Assembly (NCBI GenBank): GCA_009692725.1
Contig: SHYP01000003.1
Location: forward strand, 23,629 to 87,628
From: Dehalococcoidia bacterium
Lineage (GTDB): Bacteria; Chloroflexota; Dehalococcoidia; UBA2979
Length of the DNA: 64,000 bases
Direction of reading: 5' to 3'
A program made the position numbers and the translations under genes. Below the pieces are notes generated by a model that searched no databases, had not been told where the DNA came from, and was given only the letters and a program-made list of their open reading frames with translations. Positions 61,769 through 64,000 of the stretch are shown here, piece by piece (positions within the stretch are counted from its first letter, which is position 1; every line of letters starts with the position of its first letter).

Positions 61769-64000
61769 GTGCCTAACGGTCGATGGAGCGCTCTGCTCCG
61801 GCCCTAGGATCGCCTCGGCGTACGCGTCGGCGCGGCCATTCTCGTCGCCGTCATGGTTACGGCAGTGGTCGCGCTGCTGCGCGTGGACCACGCCGTGAGC
61901 ACGCACGCCGAGGCACAGCTCGCCACCGCTGTCGAGCTCGCCGGCGGGCAGGCGCGCGCCCACATCGACCAGCTCAGCGCGTTCAGCGCTCTCGCGGCCG
62001 CAAGCTTTGCGTCGCGGCCAGATGTGGCCGTTGCGCTGACGCGCGGCGATGCCGCGGGCGCGCTCGCCGCAGCCGCGGCCGTGCGCGACCGCACCCGCGT
62101 CGATGGCGCCACCGTCGGCCTCACGCTGTACGACGCGCGCGGCACCGTGCTGCTGCGCGCGCACGCGCCGCTCGACCGCGGCCAGCGTGTCGCGCCCCCA
62201 TCCGTGCTGCGCGCCGTCGACTCGCGCTCCCCGACGGCGGGCGTGCGCCCCGACGACGTACTCGGCCTGTCCGTGTTCGCCGCCGCCCCCGTGCTCGACG
62301 CCCAGGGCCGCGTCGGCGGCGTCGTCGAGACGCTCGCGAGCCTCGACGAGGCGTTCGCGGTTGCCTCGCGCAGTCCATCGGCATGCCCGTAGCGATCGTG
62401 GGCAGCACCGGGCCCGCCGTGAGCAGCGAGCCCGGCTGGGCGCCGGCGCCGGGCAGCGTGCCGATCACGGACATGCAGCCGCACGCGCTGCGGCTCGCGG
62501 GCCGAGACCACGTGGCGAGTGCGTTCGCGCTCACCGATGCCGATGGCCAGCCGGTTGGCTCGCTCGTGACGGGGCGCGATCGCACGCAGCTGAACGCGGA
62601 ACGCGCCGCCGCGCAGCGTCAGGTGGGCGTCGCCGTCGGCGTCGCCCTCGCCGCCGGCGCCGTGCTCGCGCTGCTGCTCAACACGCTCACGCTGCGCCCG
62701 CTGCGCGAGCTGGCACGCGCCGTGCGCCGCATCCGCGGCGGCGACCTGCTGAGCCCCGTGCCGCGTTCCGGCCCCGCCGAGCTGCGCGCCGTGGGCGCCG
62801 CGCTGGACGACATGCGCGTCGGCGTGCACGCCGCGCGCGAGCAACTGCTCGCCGCGAACGCATCGCTGAGCGCGCAGGCCACCGCGTCCGCCGCCGGGCT
62901 GACCGCGGCCACGGACGAGCTCGCCGTGATGCACGCCATCGTCGCCGCGATCGCCCGCGACCCCGCCGCCGGGGCACGCGTCGCCGTAGACCAGCTGCTG
63001 CGGCTGGAGTGGGTGGACGGCGCCTTCGTCGCACTCGCGGGCGCCGACGGCCGGCTCACCGCGCGGAGCGAGGCGGCGCTCGGCGCCGCGCGCGCGGGCC
63101 AGCTCGTCGCGACCCTCTAGGCGGCCGTGCCCGCGCGCCAGCTTGCGGACGGCGTCTTCTTCGAGGATGTGGCGGCCGCGTCCGGCGATGCCGCAGCGGC
63201 GGTGCGCACGCTCGCGCTCGCGGGCACGCACGCGCTCGCGGCGGTGCCGCTGCCCACGCCGCAGGGCGTCGCGGGAGTGCTGGGCGTGGTGCGCGCGCGG
63301 CCTGTCGAGTTCAGCGAGACGCGCCGCTTTCTGCTGCGCGCCATCGGCGACGAGCTCGCCGGCAGCATCGAGCGCAGCGAGCTCGCCGACGAGGCCGGCG
63401 AGCACCGCCGCCTCGCCGAAGCGGTACTGCGCGAGATGGCGGACGGCGTCGTGGTGCTGGACGCCGACGGACGCTGCCGCGTCTGTAATCCCGCCGCCGT
63501 ACGCCTGCTGGGCATGGACCCCACGCAGGTGCTGGGCGCGCTCGCCACCGCCGTGCTACCGCTCCCCGCCGAGACCATCGACGTGCTGCGCGCACGCGAC
63601 GGCGGCGTCGCCACGCCGCTGCTCGCCGAAGGGCCCGGCCGCGAGCTCGCGCTCACCGCCGGGCCCTTCGGCGCGGGCGCCCCGCCCGCAGCGGGCACGG
63701 CCGGCGGCGGCGCGATCCTGCTGCTTCGTGACCTCACGGATGTCACCGCCGCGGAGCGCGCCAAGCAGGACTTCGTATCGATGGTGGGCCACGAGCTGCG
63801 CACGCCGCTCCGCTGATCCGCACGAGCATCGACCTGCTGGGCGAGGAGGCTGCCGGCGCGCTCACGCCCACGCAGCAGCGCATCGCCGAGGTGCTGCGCA
63901 ACAACGCCGACCGCCTGCAGCAGCTGATCTCCGATCTGCTCGACATGTCCGCGATCGACTCCGGTCGCGTCCAGGTGCACCCCGTGCCGATGGACCTCGC
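61769..64000 (+). pseudogene. Sensor histidine kinase with two ambers and two frameshifts (runs off the window)
   Basis: Joined pieces make a full sensor kinase: helix 1 (GAAILVAVMVTAVVALL), an extracytoplasmic sensor, helix 2 (VGVALAAGAVLALLLNTL), HAMP (LRPLRELARAVRRIRGGDLL), GAF-like domain, PAS-like domain (MADGVVVLDADGRCRVCNPA) and HisKA with the phospho-accepting histidine in FVSMVGHELRTPL, then LIRTSIDLLGEE to the edge. Lesions: in-frame TAG at 61805, loss of one base near 62363, in-frame TAG at 63118 and loss of one base near 63810. Each lesion is a single change. Decayed gene or sequence errors; the domain order is otherwise intact. Confidence 0.7.

Overview
This window is a gene-dense, very GC-rich bacterial chromosome segment with no phage, insertion sequence, CRISPR array, rRNA or tRNA that I could see. 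The gene set is that of a free-living heterotroph: menaquinone synthesis (menF, menD), a complete SUF iron-sulfur operon, methylmalonyl-CoA mutase, a combined homocysteine methyltransferase/MTHFR, arginine synthesis, a CIRCE-controlled groEL, an ECF sigma/RskA pair, a Fur-ZnuACB zinc cluster and a UPF0182 membrane protein. A Chloroflexota member (Dehalococcoidia or Tepidiformia-like) fits best. An actinobacterium is the main alternative because of the LprG/P55-like pair and the RskA factor. The assignment is inference from gene content, not from a marker gene tree.

Layout. 1-5.1 kb: menF-menD (minus; menD runs off the left edge), a small membrane protein and two translationally coupled serine hydrolases. 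5.2-12.4 kb: a methyltransferase, a quinone oxidoreductase, then a plus-strand unit of Lon-type protease, APC permease and HAD hydrolase, then a CysQ-like phosphatase. 12.4-14.7 kb: a Tat-type peptide-binding lipoprotein and a secreted protein with a degenerate Rieske-like fold. 14.7-21.2 kb: sufR-sufC-sufB-sufD-Rieske ferredoxin-sufS-sufU-sufT, nearly all overlapping by a few bases. 21.5-27.4 kb: MaoC hydratase, methylmalonyl-CoA mutase, an exported protein with a suspected double frameshift, AlkA-type glycosylase, alanine dehydrogenase, and a low-GC, broken lipoprotein region. 27.4-30.2 kb: thioesterase and two MaoC-like subunits, then a GltD-like reductase. 30.4-33.7 kb: fur-znuA-znuC-znuB. 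33.7-38.5 kb: AI-2E transporter, sigma/anti-sigma pair, membrane protein, DinB and NUDIX proteins. 38.5-43.9 kb: DUF255 protein, DinB, MTHFR, PspC, EVE proteins. 44-46.5 kb: a second iron-sulfur locus (HesB, a second SufR-like regulator, IscS/NifS). 46.6-50.9 kb: lone nuoB, two broken HDOD genes, groEL. 50.9-55.5 kb: MFS exporter, LppX/LprG-like lipoprotein, selD (a selenoprotein with an in-frame UGA), endonuclease III and a GNAT. 55.6-61.7 kb: argJ-argB-UPF0182-argD. 61.8 kb to the right edge: a sensor histidine kinase carrying several stops and frameshifts.

The points most worth a second look are the UGA selenocysteine codon in selD with a hairpin behind it, the two SufR-like regulators each tied to its own iron-sulfur gene set, a repeated leaderless promoter layout (TTGACA, 17-base spacer, nACGAT, 6 bases, start codon), and a group of interrupted signalling genes (two HDOD proteins and a histidine kinase) with three in-frame amber codons each one base from CAG.
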